Assembly: GCF_004011505.1 (NCBI RefSeq) | Contig: NZ_SAUN01000001.1 | Span: 8,273,501 to 8,337,500, forward strand | Source of the DNA: Nonomuraea polychroma | GTDB taxonomy: Bacteria > Actinomycetota > Actinomycetes > Streptosporangiales > Streptosporangiaceae | Length of the DNA: 64,000 nt | Direction of reading: 5' to 3' | Shown: positions 33,823-42,952 of the stretch, piece by piece | Position numbering within the stretch: the stretch's first letter is position 1 | Layout of the letters: each line of letters opens with the position of its first letter | Notes under the pieces: generated by a model | Databases searched by the model: none | What the model saw: only the letters and a program-made list of their open reading frames with translations | What the model was told of the DNA's origin: nothing | Program-made: the position numbers and the translations under genes

Positions 33823-34809
33823 ATGAGCAAGCGCCCCAACGCCGCCGACCGGCCGGGCAGACCGGCCGGCGGCGACGCCCCGGATACGCCGACCGAGCTG
33901 CCGAAAACCTCGTGGTGGGGTGCGGTCAAGCGCACCTTCGTCGAGTTCAAGGACGACAACCTGTCGGACTGGGCGGCCGCGCTCACCTACTACGGCGTGC
34001 TGTCGATCTTCCCGGCGATGCTGGTGGTCGTTTCCCTGGTCGGTGTGGGCGGCACGTCGGTGTCGCAATCATTGATCACCAACGTGGGGGACCTGGCGCC
34101 CGGGGCGGTCAAGCAGGTGCTCACCAACGCGCTCACAGAACTGCAGCGCGGGCAGGGCGGCGCGGGCCTGATGGCTCTTGCCGGTCTGGCCGTCGCCCTG
34201 TGGTCGGCGTCGGGATATGTGGGGGCGTTCATGCGCGCCTCCAACGCCATCTACGACGTCCCCGAAGGCCGGCCCGTCTGGAAAACGATCCCGCTGCGGA
34301 TCGCCGTCACCCTGCTCACCCTGGTGCTGCTGTCGGCCAGCGCCATCGCCGTCGTGATCTCCGGGCCGCTGGCCCAGCGCGTCGGTGGCATCCTCGGACT
34401 CGGCTCAGCCGCGGTCACCGCATGGAACATCGCCAAGTGGCCGATCCTGCTGCTGGTCATCAGCTTCCTGTTCGCGCTGTTGTACTGGGCCTCACCCAAC
34501 GCCAAGCGCGGATTTCGATGGGTCACCGCCGGCGGCGTCCTCGCCTTGGCCATATGGCTGGTCGCCTCCGCCGGCTTCGCCTTCTACGTCGCCAACTTCG
34601 GCTCCTACAACAAGACCTACGGCAGCCTCGCCGGAGTGATCATCTTCCTGGTGTGGTTGTGGATCACCAACATCGCCATCCTGCTGGGCGCCGAACTCAA
34701 CGCCGAACTCGAACGCGGCCGCGCCATCGCCGGCGGACACCCCGAAGAGCAAGAGCCCTACGTTCAGCCACGCGACACCCGCAAATTCGACGACCACGAC
34801 CAAAGGTGA
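33823..34809 (+). CDS. YihY/BrkB family inner membrane protein (first of two)
   Basis: 328 aa. The family signature DWAAALTYYGVLSIFPAM is near residue 50, and the body has six transmembrane helices with GFRWVTAGG and YVANFGSYNKTYGSLAGVII towards the C-terminus. The N-terminus is hydrophilic and Pro-rich. The old RNase BN label for this family is obsolete; its role may be membrane transport or protein secretion. The gene lies 134 bp after DUF3618 on the same strand. Confidence 0.9.
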   Translation: MSKRPNAADRPGRPAGGDAPDTPTELPKTSWWGAVKRTFVEFKDDNLSDWAAALTYYGVLSIFPAMLVVVSLVGVGGTSVSQSLITNVGDLAPGAVKQVLTNALTELQRGQGGAGLMALAGLAVALWSASGYVGAFMRASNAIYDVPEGRPVWKTIPLRIAVTLLTLVLLSASAIAVVISGPLAQRVGGILGLGSAAVTAWNIAKWPILLLVISFLFALLYWASPNAKRGFRWVTAGGVLALAIWLVASAGFAFYVANFGSYNKTYGSLAGVIIFLVWLWITNIAILLGAELNAELERGRAIAGGHPEEQEPYVQPRDTRKFDDHDQR

Positions 34810-34961
34810 GAACTCACTAGGCGCCTCAATAGCCACAAACGTTGACAAACTTCGCCGTAGTGATCTCCGGTGCCGTCAGTTGGAAAGGCCTTCAGCGGAT
34901 GCTGGGAGCGGACTCCGTCGGCACCGCGCGGCTCGATCCGTTTCGGAGTGGCTGCTCATTA

Positions 34962-34996
34962 TGTGCCGGGGAGCGTGAAACACGTTCCCCGGCACA
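34962..34996 (-). terminator. Hairpin terminator at the end of the RiPP operon
   Basis: Arms 34962-34977 and 34981-34996 (16 bp, one G-U) flank a 3-nt AAA loop, 4 nt after the stop of the last leftward gene. It may also stop transcription from the YihY gene. Confidence 0.8.
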
Positions 34997-35000
34997 CGGG

Positions 35001-35246
35001 TCATCTGCAGTACACGTTGACAGTTCTATAGGTTCCACCAGGCTCCGGGACTCGGTAGACATCGTAGGGCGGCCACGCGTAGACGGTCCTCACGTACTCC
35101 CCACCCTCGGGGGCCTCTTCCGGGCACATCGGCGTGGACAGGGACGACGCGGCAGGCGGCGCCGTCGCACCATGGGCCGCGGTCACGGGAAGAACCGTGG
35201 CGACGAGCATGAAGCAGAGCACGCCTGCTTGGGTGAAAATCTTCAC
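35001..35246 (-). CDS. Small secreted protein, last gene of the RiPP operon
   Basis: 81 aa from GTG 35246, with GAAAGGAAG just upstream. A clear signal peptide (KIFTQAGVLCFMLVATVLP, cut near AHGA) is followed by a short mature part with two Cys, MCPEEAPEGGEYVRTVYAWP and a terminal YCR, probably one disulfide. It begins one nt after the preceding ORF, and the terminator hairpin follows the stop. Its place as the last gene of a RiPP operon suggests an accessory, immunity or unrelated cell-envelope role; no family is recognised. Confidence 0.7.
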   Translation of the reverse strand: MKIFTQAGVLCFMLVATVLPVTAAHGATAPPAASSLSTPMCPEEAPEGGEYVRTVYAWPPYDVYRVPEPGGTYRTVNVYCR

Positions 35247-35247
35247 G

Positions 35248-35397
35248 CTACTTCCTTTCAGTCAGCGGTGAAACAACATCAAGGGCGACGGGGGCCACCG
35301 CCTGAAGACCTCCGCCGAGCTCTTCGAGATGTCCTTCTGTAAGAAGCCCCGCATTCCGACCGGCTGGCCACCACCTCATGATCGAAACGTCCTTCAT
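35248..35397 (-). CDS. 49-aa hypothetical protein of the RiPP operon
   Basis: ATG 35397 overlaps the stop of the ABC transporter gene (ATGA). The product starts KDVSIMRWWPAGRNAG, continues with an acidic stretch (TEGHLEELGGG), then a hydrophobic AVAPVALDVV and ends TERK. It has no Cys and no clear signal peptide. It could be a small accessory protein or a second peptide substrate with no azole-forming residues apart from a few Ser/Thr. It is only supported by tight spacing. Confidence 0.5.
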   Translation of the reverse strand: MKDVSIMRWWPAGRNAGLLTEGHLEELGGGLQAVAPVALDVVSPLTERK

Positions 35398-37055
35398 GCC
35401 CGGCACCTCTCGATGATGCGTCCTTGTTCCATCGCCACCACGCGGTCTGTGGGCTGGATGCGCGGAAGCCGGTGCGCGATGATCACCAGAGTTCTCCCCT
35501 GGCAGTACGCTCGAAGGCCGTCGTAGACCTCGTCCGAGGTGACGCCGTCGAGGGCGCTGGTGATCTCGTCGACGATGAGTACTTGCCACCTGGCAAGCAG
35601 CGCCCTGGCCACCGCCAGTCGTTGACGCTCGCCGCCGGACAGTTGATGCCCCTCCACGCCGATGGGGGTGTCGAGGCCGCACGGCAGCTTCGCCACCAGA
35701 TCGTCCAGCCGGACGGCGGCGATCGCCCGGGCGATGTCCTCCTCCGTCACGTCGTCGCGGGCGAACATCAGGTTCTCCCGGATCGATGCGTCGAACAGGG
35801 TGGTGTGCTGCGGGACGATCGTGGCCACATCGCGCAGTTCCGCACCGCCGGCGCCATCGACGTGGACGGTTCCCGCGGCCGGACGGAGGAGGCCGGCCAT
35901 GACCAACCCCAGCGTGCTCTTGCCCGATCCCGTGCGCCCGCGCACGACCGTCACCGATCCGGCAGGCAGTTCCAGGTCTATCCCGCTGAGCACGGTACGC
36001 CCGCCGGCGCCGTAGGAGTGGCCCACATCGCGCAGGGTCACGCTGACCCCGGCGCTCGGAGCGAGGACGGCCGAGCCGCCGTCCACGGCCATTGGCGCCG
36101 GCATGTCCAGGTACTCGATGACGCGCTCGAACTTGGCCAGCGAGACGTGGAGGCCGCTGGACAACTGGAGCAGCGCTTGGATGGGCTGGGACAGCTGTAG
36201 CTGCAGCATCACCATGACGATCACGGTTCCGATGCTCAGCCCGGTGACCGATGTACCGGACAGCCAGAACACCAGGGGCGGGACACAGGCGAACGACACG
36301 CCGGTGATCACATAGGCGGTCGCGCCGACCACGCGCTGCCGAACTGTGATCTCACTCAGCTGTCGGCACACGTCGGTGAATCTTTCGCGCTGCCACCTCG
36401 TGCGGTGCAGCGTCCTGCCCAGGATGATCCCACCCAGATTGAGGTCCTCGGCGGCGAAACGCAGTACCGAGGTGATGTGCCGCTGCCGCTGCCGGGCCAG
36501 GTCCTGTCGCCTCTTTGCGAAGCGGTGGTTGAGCAGCGCCAGCACGTACGCCAAGGCGAAGGAGAGCAGGGCCAGCGGCCAGCTCAGCACCAGCATCGCG
36601 ATACCCGCGGCGGCCAGCGCGGTCGAAGAGGCCAGCGCCTGCTGCATGGTGTTGGTGACGAACCGATCAACTCCGTCGATGTCGCTGACGAGCCGGGCCT
36701 GCACCTCAGCGTTGCTTTCCTCGGTATAGAAGTCCAACTCCTGTGCCTGGGCGCGGCCGTACACGGAGGCGCGCAGCGTGGCTGTCACCCGCTGACCGAT
36801 GCTGTTGGTGAGTGCCACGTTGCCGACGGCCAGAGCGCTGTTCGCGATCCCCAGCACGACCATGAGCGCGCACAACAGCGTCAGCAGCGTGACGTCGCCG
36901 CGGAGCAGGCCTTGATCGATGACCGTGCGGGTCAGCAGCGGATTGACAACCCCCAACGGCACGGAGATCACCACGATGAGCAGGGAGGTCACCACGCGCC
37001 ACCGATGGGGACGAAACCACGTCAGCATGCGCCGGACCACGAACGCGGCCGTCAT
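35394..37055 (-). CDS. ABC transporter (fused TMD-NBD), RiPP exporter
   Basis: 553 aa. The N-terminal ~310 residues are an exporter-type membrane domain with six helices. The nucleotide-binding domain has Walker A GRTGSGKST, Q-loop TIVPQHTTLF, signature LSGGERQRL, Walker B VLIVDEIT and the H-loop IAHR. There is no C39 peptidase domain, so leader removal must occur elsewhere. It overlaps the YcaO gene by 4 nt (ATGA). Homodimeric export of the mature peptide and/or self-immunity is the likely role. Confidence 0.92.
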   Translation of the reverse strand: MTAAFVVRRMLTWFRPHRWRVVTSLLIVVISVPLGVVNPLLTRTVIDQGLLRGDVTLLTLLCALMVVLGIANSALAVGNVALTNSIGQRVTATLRASVYGRAQAQELDFYTEESNAEVQARLVSDIDGVDRFVTNTMQQALASSTALAAAGIAMLVLSWPLALLSFALAYVLALLNHRFAKRRQDLARQRQRHITSVLRFAAEDLNLGGIILGRTLHRTRWQRERFTDVCRQLSEITVRQRVVGATAYVITGVSFACVPPLVFWLSGTSVTGLSIGTVIVMVMLQLQLSQPIQALLQLSSGLHVSLAKFERVIEYLDMPAPMAVDGGSAVLAPSAGVSVTLRDVGHSYGAGGRTVLSGIDLELPAGSVTVVRGRTGSGKSTLGLVMAGLLRPAAGTVHVDGAGGAELRDVATIVPQHTTLFDASIRENLMFARDDVTEEDIARAIAAVRLDDLVAKLPCGLDTPIGVEGHQLSGGERQRLAVARALLARWQVLIVDEITSALDGVTSDEVYDGLRAYCQGRTLVIIAHRLPRIQPTDRVVAMEQGRIIERCRA

Positions 37056-38989
37056 GGGAAGGGGTGCGGGTCGGAGTTGAGCTCTTCGGGCGTCATATCC
37101 CGGTCGCGGTAACCGAGCAGCCGCGGCACGGTCAGCAGCCGCGGCAGGTCGTCCACCCGGCGGTTGTCGTGCCCGAAGGTCATAGACAAAGTGCCGGGAA
37201 TCAGTACCTTCACGCAGGCGAACCCGCCGGCCCGGTGCTCGGAGCCGGTCTGCTCGATCACGATCACATCGAGCCCGGTGTCCAAGTAACGCTGGACCGT
37301 ATCGGTGAGAACGCCCGTCAGATCGGTACCGGTGAAGGCTTCCGGGACTGCGATGTCAGCCGGCTTGCGGCGTCCGGACGATTCGGTCAGGAAGCTGAGC
37401 CGCCGCGCCGCGGCTGGATGCGCGTAGAGCAGGGCATGATCGTCCATCTCCTCGACGAGCCGGGGATCGGCCACCATCTGCCGCGCCCGATCCGCGTTCC
37501 GGGCGTACAGATCGGCCACGGGAACGATGCTGGACGCGACTTCCGCCAGCGCGTTGGCCATGGCGCGTTCGGGATCCGGGCTGGACCCGGCTGCGGAGAT
37601 CGTCGCCGGACGGCCGTCGTCGCGAGGGTTCACGGCCATGGCCCATACGCAGGGGATCCGCTGCTCGACGCTGATGTCGTAGAAGGAGACGGCATACCCG
37701 GTCTCCGCCTCCAGCGACGCATGCCGCAGCTGCAGCCGGTGATCGGCGGCCGCGGCCAGCTCGATGCGCGGAGCGGGCATCCTGCAGTACCAGGTCAGCA
37801 GGAAGGCATCCCGCTCGGCGACCTCCAGAATGCCGTGCAGGATCGCCTCTTCCAGCGAGCCGCCGAGCGCGCATCCGTTGGAGATCTCGTAGATCAGCTC
37901 GTGCTCGTGCCCGTACCCGTGCTGGTAGTAGGCGCAGGCCTCTGGCACCAAGATCGGAGCTTCCCGTGCGAAGGAGTATCCCCACACCCAGGTGTAGGTC
38001 TCGTTCACGTCGAATGGCCGATACCGGAAGCCGGGCAAGCGGTACCGTTCCGGGGGGTAGAGGCCGAGAGTTCGCGGATCGAGTGCGTGATCGGCGACCT
38101 CGGCGAAGCTCGCGCGCACTGTCGGCCTGCGGGCGCCCGGAGCTCCGCCGTACCGCTCGAGCCCTTCCAGCACGGCGATGCGCCTGCTGGCGGCGCGGGT
38201 CTCCGCCCGCCCGTAGCCGACCACCTCGCCCCCGCCGCGCCCACCCACCGTGGCCGATGTGACGGCCAGTCCGCCTGCCGTCCACTCCGAGATCGAGCCG
38301 ATCAAGCCGCATTCGGCGTCGACGTACAGCTCTTCCAGGTCTTCGGCGACGTCTCGCGTTCGGAAACTCCCCTCGCGATACATCTGCCGGGGTTCCAGGA
38401 CCAGGTCGGCCAGCTGGGCGGTGTCTGCCGGCGCGTCGCCGCAGATGCCGCAGAACGAATCGGGCAGAAACGGGTGCAAGCTGACGTCGAGGCGTTCCAG
38501 ATTCACCCGGAAGAATGCCTGGCGGGTGTGGGGGGAGCCGCCCTCGGACAGCAGCGCCGCCTCCGCTGCGACGAGTTCCGCCACTAGTGCGGCGCTCAAC
38601 CGGGTGAGCCATGACGACGGGCGCTCACGCAGCACCTGGCCATGCCGCCGCCAGATGGCCCGATGCCCCTCCTGGTCGGCACGGACGCGGCGCCGTCGCC
38701 GCTCGGCGCAGGACACGCATCCCGCCTGGCCCGGGGTTTCCAGGGGGCCGATCACTACCTGACCAAGCTCCACGCGGACGCGCAGCCAGGGCGCCGCCAG
38801 TGCGGTGGCGGCCGCCCGCATCTCCGCCGTGCGAGCGGTGTTCCAGCTGTCGTCAGCCGCGATCAGCAGACACGGACGGCCGGATACCGGTGCCATGTCG
38901 TGACAGCTGACGTGCCAGCCGTCCGCGAGTTCCGCGGCGATCGCATCGCGTATCATCCCGATCCCGACAAGCGCCACCTCACGCATCAC
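37052..38989 (-). CDS. YcaO-domain cyclodehydratase (TOMM biosynthesis)
   Basis: 645 aa. It makes thiazolines/oxazolines from Cys/Ser/Thr of the precursor using ATP. The N-terminal half is an E1-like, leader-interacting region with a zinc-type CVSC and a CGIC pair. The C-terminal half is YcaO, with ATP-site elements (GCALGGSLEEAILHGILEVA, ERDAFLLTWY, NALAEVASSI) and the proline-rich C-terminal PHPFP that contributes to activity. This C-D fusion form is typical of thiopeptide and goadsporin-like clusters. It overlaps both neighbours and needs the ocin-ThiF-like partner encoded just upstream. Confidence 0.93.
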   Translation of the reverse strand: MMREVALVGIGMIRDAIAAELADGWHVSCHDMAPVSGRPCLLIAADDSWNTARTAEMRAAATALAAPWLRVRVELGQVVIGPLETPGQAGCVSCAERRRRRVRADQEGHRAIWRRHGQVLRERPSSWLTRLSAALVAELVAAEAALLSEGGSPHTRQAFFRVNLERLDVSLHPFLPDSFCGICGDAPADTAQLADLVLEPRQMYREGSFRTRDVAEDLEELYVDAECGLIGSISEWTAGGLAVTSATVGGRGGGEVVGYGRAETRAASRRIAVLEGLERYGGAPGARRPTVRASFAEVADHALDPRTLGLYPPERYRLPGFRYRPFDVNETYTWVWGYSFAREAPILVPEACAYYQHGYGHEHELIYEISNGCALGGSLEEAILHGILEVAERDAFLLTWYCRMPAPRIELAAAADHRLQLRHASLEAETGYAVSFYDISVEQRIPCVWAMAVNPRDDGRPATISAAGSSPDPERAMANALAEVASSIVPVADLYARNADRARQMVADPRLVEEMDDHALLYAHPAAARRLSFLTESSGRRKPADIAVPEAFTGTDLTGVLTDTVQRYLDTGLDVIVIEQTGSEHRAGGFACVKVLIPGTLSMTFGHDNRRVDDLPRLLTVPRLLGYRDRDMTPEELNSDPHPFP

Positions 38990-40742
38990 GCACCACCACC
39001 CGTGTCAGATACGGCATGATCGCGGCTACTTCCGGATCATGATCGAGAGGTATGGCTATCGCCACACGCCTCCGGGCACGTAGCCGCGACACCACCGCTG
39101 TCATGTCTGTGGCCGGAGTCGAGGTCCGTCGCCATGGGCCACGGAGCCGATCGGGCAGCGGTTCCGCTTCGCCGTACCCGGTGGATTGCAGGCGCAGTAG
39201 CGCGGACCTCAGCCCCTCCCCGAGTGCCTCAGCCGGATCCAGGTCGGTGAAGTAGCCGATCGTGACCTCCCCGGAGCAACATGCGAAGGTCGGGACACCG
39301 AGTGGACCGGTGAGGTCGTACACCTCAGGCAGCCCATCGAGCCGGGTGAGGATGTCCCGGCATCTCCGGCCCTCCTCGTGCAGATCGACCGCTGTGACGT
39401 CGATCCGGGGAAACGGCTCGGATCGCGATGCAAGGCCGGCCATGGTCATCTGCAGGCACTGATCGGCCAGCCCCCGGCCGACGGCGCGCTCCCAGTCATC
39501 ACCGGCCGCGAGCCCGGCCCGGTCCCTCCCGAACACGTCGGCGGCCGGCAGCAACCGCGCCTTCTCCGGGTCGTCGATCTCGTATCCCCAGACGTAACCG
39601 CGTTGGAAGGCCGTCCGCGACCGCTTCGGACGGGCGTCGGGATCGGCCTGGGCGTCCATCAGCGGACGTCCGTCGGATCCGGCCAGCCGCCGGGGATCCA
39701 CCGTGCGCGCTCCGTAGACGGCCAGCACCTTGCGCACGGCGTCGCGGCGCGCGGCGTCATGGCCGAACCCGGCGCCGATCTCGGCTTCCCCATCCGGCAG
39801 TACGGCACGGCAGAGGTTCAGCGGTATCTGCGGCTCTTCTACCTCGGTGAGGGTGAAGACTCCCAGGTACTCGTCGTTACAGGGTGCGATCCTGCGCAGG
39901 AACGACGCGTGGTCGAAGGGCTCGCCCGCCAAGAGGTCCCGCACCTGCTGAAGGAACTCCTCGCGCGAGCGTACGGATGCCGTTCGAGCGAAGGGATGGG
40001 GCAGGCATGAGTGCGACGTGCGCGTCCACGTGCCCTGCTCGATCCGGACGAGGCGTCCGCGTTCGGCGGGCGGCATGGCGCCCGTCAGCGCGCGGAAGAC
40101 GGCATGGACCAGGAGTGCGGCCGCTCCCACCGGTGGTGTGCCGGCCTGCGCCGCCGCGGCGCCCATGCGGCGTCTGGCGTGGTCCCACCCCGGTGTCCCG
40201 GGCGGGAGGAGCCAGATGGCATCACCGGTGTGCACCATCAGGGCGAGCGGAATCGCGCGCTGAGCGCAGGCACGCTGCAGCGGCAGGGCCGTCAGCCCGT
40301 CGCCAGCGTAGAACACTATTTCGGTGCCCTCGGGCGGATCGAAGGCATCCGGTCTCATCACCGTGATGTTCCGCAAGCCGGACACCGACGCGGCCCGGAC
40401 CAGCGGCTCCAGCATCGGCTCGACGCCCGCGATCACCACGGCGCGTTCGAGGTAGCGGGCTTCCCGGTCGTCATCCCGCTGTGGTACCTCCTGGACTGCG
40501 TCACAGGTCCGCAGGAGCTCGATGACCCGCTTCACCGCTTCCCCTCTATCGGGCGGTAACCCAGCGGTCAGGTCCTCAATCGTGTACCCGCCATCGAGAA
40601 ACGGCGTCAGCCGTTCGATCCACTCCCCAATCGATGTCCCGTCGATGCGCGCCAGTCCGCGATGCGTGAGAACACGAACGCCGTCGTCGGTCGCGGCCAT
40701 GTAGACGTCGTCGCGCAACCGCAACCGCAACCGCAGCCTCAC
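38979..40742 (-). CDS. Ocin-ThiF-like / thiazole-containing bacteriocin maturation protein (leader-binding partner)
   Basis: 587 aa from GTG 40742, which overlaps the dehydrogenase stop (GTGA); the longer frame to 41246 is antisense shadow. The N-terminus (LRLRLRDDVYMAATDDGVRV) and the following winged-helix-like segment resemble the peptide-clamp (RRE) region of TOMM F-proteins. A degenerate ThiF/E1-like region (VVIAGVEPML...MRPDAFD...IVFYAGDGLTALPLQRAC) and a long C-terminal domain that partly resembles YcaO proteins follow (GAGFGHDAARRDAVRKVLA). In thiopeptide systems such a protein presents the leader peptide to the YcaO enzyme. It overlaps the YcaO gene by 11 bp. Confidence 0.85.
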   Translation of the reverse strand: MRLRLRLRLRDDVYMAATDDGVRVLTHRGLARIDGTSIGEWIERLTPFLDGGYTIEDLTAGLPPDRGEAVKRVIELLRTCDAVQEVPQRDDDREARYLERAVVIAGVEPMLEPLVRAASVSGLRNITVMRPDAFDPPEGTEIVFYAGDGLTALPLQRACAQRAIPLALMVHTGDAIWLLPPGTPGWDHARRRMGAAAAQAGTPPVGAAALLVHAVFRALTGAMPPAERGRLVRIEQGTWTRTSHSCLPHPFARTASVRSREEFLQQVRDLLAGEPFDHASFLRRIAPCNDEYLGVFTLTEVEEPQIPLNLCRAVLPDGEAEIGAGFGHDAARRDAVRKVLAVYGARTVDPRRLAGSDGRPLMDAQADPDARPKRSRTAFQRGYVWGYEIDDPEKARLLPAADVFGRDRAGLAAGDDWERAVGRGLADQCLQMTMAGLASRSEPFPRIDVTAVDLHEEGRRCRDILTRLDGLPEVYDLTGPLGVPTFACCSGEVTIGYFTDLDPAEALGEGLRSALLRLQSTGYGEAEPLPDRLRGPWRRTSTPATDMTAVVSRLRARRRVAIAIPLDHDPEVAAIMPYLTRVVVRDA

Positions 40743-42085
40743 CGTCCTGCCCCCCGGACAACGGAGCCGAGCGCGAATTCGCCCACCGTGCCTTCTTCCA
40801 TTGCGTCCAGGCGGGTGGCCGCGGCGAACGCGGCGGCGTCCCCTCCGCCCAGCGCACAGGGCGCCAGCCCCATCGCGGTTGCCACCAGGTACATCGTCTG
40901 GAAGAGGACACCGACGTGCTTCATGATCAGCGAATAGGCCATCGACTGGTAGCTCCACATGACCCGCCCGAACCGCGCCGCGATCACCAGGAGCACCTGG
41001 GGCTCCTGGTCGGCCGCCGCCGACGCGGCAGCGGCGCGCAGGAGCCGCCGCACCTCGAGTGTGGCTCCGCAGATCCGTTCCAGCCGATGGTGCTGCGGAT
41101 CGTAGTGATAAAGCCCCTGCTCGAGCCCGGAGACCTTCCAGATCACCGGGTAGATCTCCAGTTCGTGCATGGCTCCGCCGGCGGGATAGGGCCGGCTCAC
41201 GTGGTCGACGCCGTTGCTGCGGTAGACATCCCGGTTTCGCGCGCAACGGTAGAGGAACTCTCCGAGTTCCGCTGCGGTCAGCGGGTTCGCGTCGTCGTGC
41301 CTGCGGATCGAGCGCCGCTGCTCCAGCGCGGCGGTCAGGCTGGGGTCGCCGGCACGCAGGCGACTCAGGTCAGGCCGGGCGAGATCGACAACCTCGCCGT
41401 CGAACGGCTCGCGATGCGCCGCCGGCGCGGCGAATCTCCCAGCCGCCCACGCGCTCTTGCCGTGCGGGACCTCGGGCAGGTGGGTGCGGCTGCGATGATG
41501 AAACCACAGCTCGTGCGGCTGCCACTGAGATGTCGACAGCCGATCGTCCTCGTCGTCGGCCTGGAGGACCGCCAAGCCGCAGGCCCACAGGTCGCGGCGG
41601 AGTCTGCGGAGGGCCGGGACGTCATCATCGGCCAGCCGCGACGGTCCGAGCCAGGCCAGGGCACGGGAGTCATGCAGCCGCACACGACACCATGAACGCG
41701 GGGACTCCAGGACCACCCCAGTTCCGTCCCTGCGGGCGATCGCGAACCGCGACAGCGCAAGGTCCGCAGGCGTCTCGCCGACGCGGGAGTCCTCGGGACC
41801 CTCCGGTTCCACGGTGTAGAGGTCCCGCCCGTCGCAGGTCACGGTGACGTGCAGCCATCCGCCGACCCGCAGCAGGCTCAGGTGGGCTTCGAAATCCAGC
41901 TCCGCCAGCTCTTTCACGGGGACGGACGCTTGACTCAGCCGATGCAGCAATGCCTGCTGCTCCGTGCTCAAGCGGCCAAGCCCCGTGCTGTACGGCCAGC
42001 TGAGCAGGTAGTAGGACTTGTCGGGAGCGACACCCCCGGCCACACCTGGTCGAATCCTGACGCTTTCCTCGATCTGTGACGTCAT
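40739..42085 (-). CDS. SagB-type FMN-dependent azoline dehydrogenase
   Basis: 448 aa. The C-terminal half is a nitroreductase-fold FMN enzyme with EQRRSIRRHD at its start and SRPYPAGGAMHELEIYPVI, HVGVLFQTMYLVATAMGL and CALGGGDAAAFA further on. It oxidises azolines made by the YcaO enzyme to aromatic thiazoles/oxazoles. The N-terminal ~220 residues are the extra domain often present in SagB proteins of thiopeptide clusters. It overlaps the SpaB_C gene by 4 nt (ATGA) upstream and the ocin-ThiF-like gene downstream (GTGA). Confidence 0.92.
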   Translation of the reverse strand: MTSQIEESVRIRPGVAGGVAPDKSYYLLSWPYSTGLGRLSTEQQALLHRLSQASVPVKELAELDFEAHLSLLRVGGWLHVTVTCDGRDLYTVEPEGPEDSRVGETPADLALSRFAIARRDGTGVVLESPRSWCRVRLHDSRALAWLGPSRLADDDVPALRRLRRDLWACGLAVLQADDEDDRLSTSQWQPHELWFHHRSRTHLPEVPHGKSAWAAGRFAAPAAHREPFDGEVVDLARPDLSRLRAGDPSLTAALEQRRSIRRHDDANPLTAAELGEFLYRCARNRDVYRSNGVDHVSRPYPAGGAMHELEIYPVIWKVSGLEQGLYHYDPQHHRLERICGATLEVRRLLRAAAASAAADQEPQVLLVIAARFGRVMWSYQSMAYSLIMKHVGVLFQTMYLVATAMGLAPCALGGGDAAAFAAATRLDAMEEGTVGEFALGSVVRGAGR

Positions 42086-42951
42086 GCCAGCTGCTCTTCC
42101 TCACACAGTTCCAGGACGGTTCGCGCGGCCAAGGAGGAGGCATACCGTTCGGAGACAAGATCCACGCCCAGGCGGTTCGCCGCGAGGTGTGCGCACGTCG
42201 TCATCACCCCGGGTAGTCGCCGGCGGTCTGCCTCCAAGGCCTCCCGCAGCCTCGCCATCGTCCGTGACCAGCCCGCCAGGCCGTCGTCCAGCGATATCTG
42301 ATGCGTATGGTCGACGAGCGCGCGCATGCGCCGGCCCAGCGGAAGCAGCACGTCACGTTGCCGCGCAAAGAGGTCGGCATAATCCGCATCCAGCGGCGCG
42401 ATCTCAGCTGTTCTCCCGAGCCGAAGCCAGGCGATGAGGTACATCGCCACGACGGCGGTGACCCGCTGTTTGGGGGTGGCCCCTTCCGAGAGCATGTTCA
42501 GGACGATCCTGCTGGAATCCACAAAGTGCGCTTCCACCGCCGCCATCGCGGCTCGCCCGTAGCGCGGGTATTCCCTGCGGTAAGGGATGAACGATACGGA
42601 GTTGTTCGGCGCCAGTTCGCGAGCGAAGTCCGTCATCCCCTCCCCACGGGCCAGCAGAGCGGCTGTCTTCTCGTATTCCTCCTGACGAATCGCGTCGGCA
42701 GACGGGCAGGAGCGGAAGAAGGTGCGGCACCTCGCCTCGATGACGCGGCGGACCCGGTCGTAGTCGCGCGGCTCCGCGCGCACGCGCAGGCGCACGTGCG
42801 GTCCTCCCTCCCAGTAACGGAGAAAGAAGAAGTCCGGGCGAGCTCCCCCGTCCGCCAGTTCCTCCACGATCAGGCGAATCAGATAGACGATCACGGGATC
42901 CTGATCGCCGTGGTAGAAAATGTGCGCGCTCACCCACTCGTCGTGGCCCAT
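42082..42951 (-). CDS. SpaB_C / thiopeptide-type biosynthesis protein (Glu-elimination component of split LanB)
   Basis: 289 aa from ATG 42951 (GGAGCG upstream; TGA-C-ATG junction with the previous gene). The N-terminus WVSAHIFYHGDQDPVIVYL and FFLRYWEGGPHVRLRVR are diagnostic of the Lant_dehydr_C/SpaB_C domain. In split LanB systems one such protein eliminates glutamate from glutamylated Ser/Thr to give Dha/Dhb; a second, related protein forms the pyridine ring in thiopeptides. Only this one is present here, so I assign elimination by default. A pyridine-synthase role cannot be excluded from sequence alone. Confidence 0.88.
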   Translation of the reverse strand: MGHDEWVSAHIFYHGDQDPVIVYLIRLIVEELADGGARPDFFFLRYWEGGPHVRLRVRAEPRDYDRVRRVIEARCRTFFRSCPSADAIRQEEYEKTAALLARGEGMTDFARELAPNNSVSFIPYRREYPRYGRAAMAAVEAHFVDSSRIVLNMLSEGATPKQRVTAVVAMYLIAWLRLGRTAEIAPLDADYADLFARQRDVLLPLGRRMRALVDHTHQISLDDGLAGWSRTMARLREALEADRRRLPGVMTTCAHLAANRLGVDLVSERYASSLAARTVLELCEEEQLA

Positions 42952-42952
42952 G

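Noticed and set aside
32625..34809. Holin-like gene as evidence for a prophage
   Set aside because: No capsid, portal, terminase or lysis genes nearby; the holin-X/DUF3618/YihY trio is a chromosomal actinobacterial grouping.
40743..41246. Extension of the ocin-ThiF-like frame to 41246
   Set aside because: The stretch is Arg/Gly/Ala-rich antisense of the dehydrogenase gene; the GTGA overlap at 40742 is the better start.
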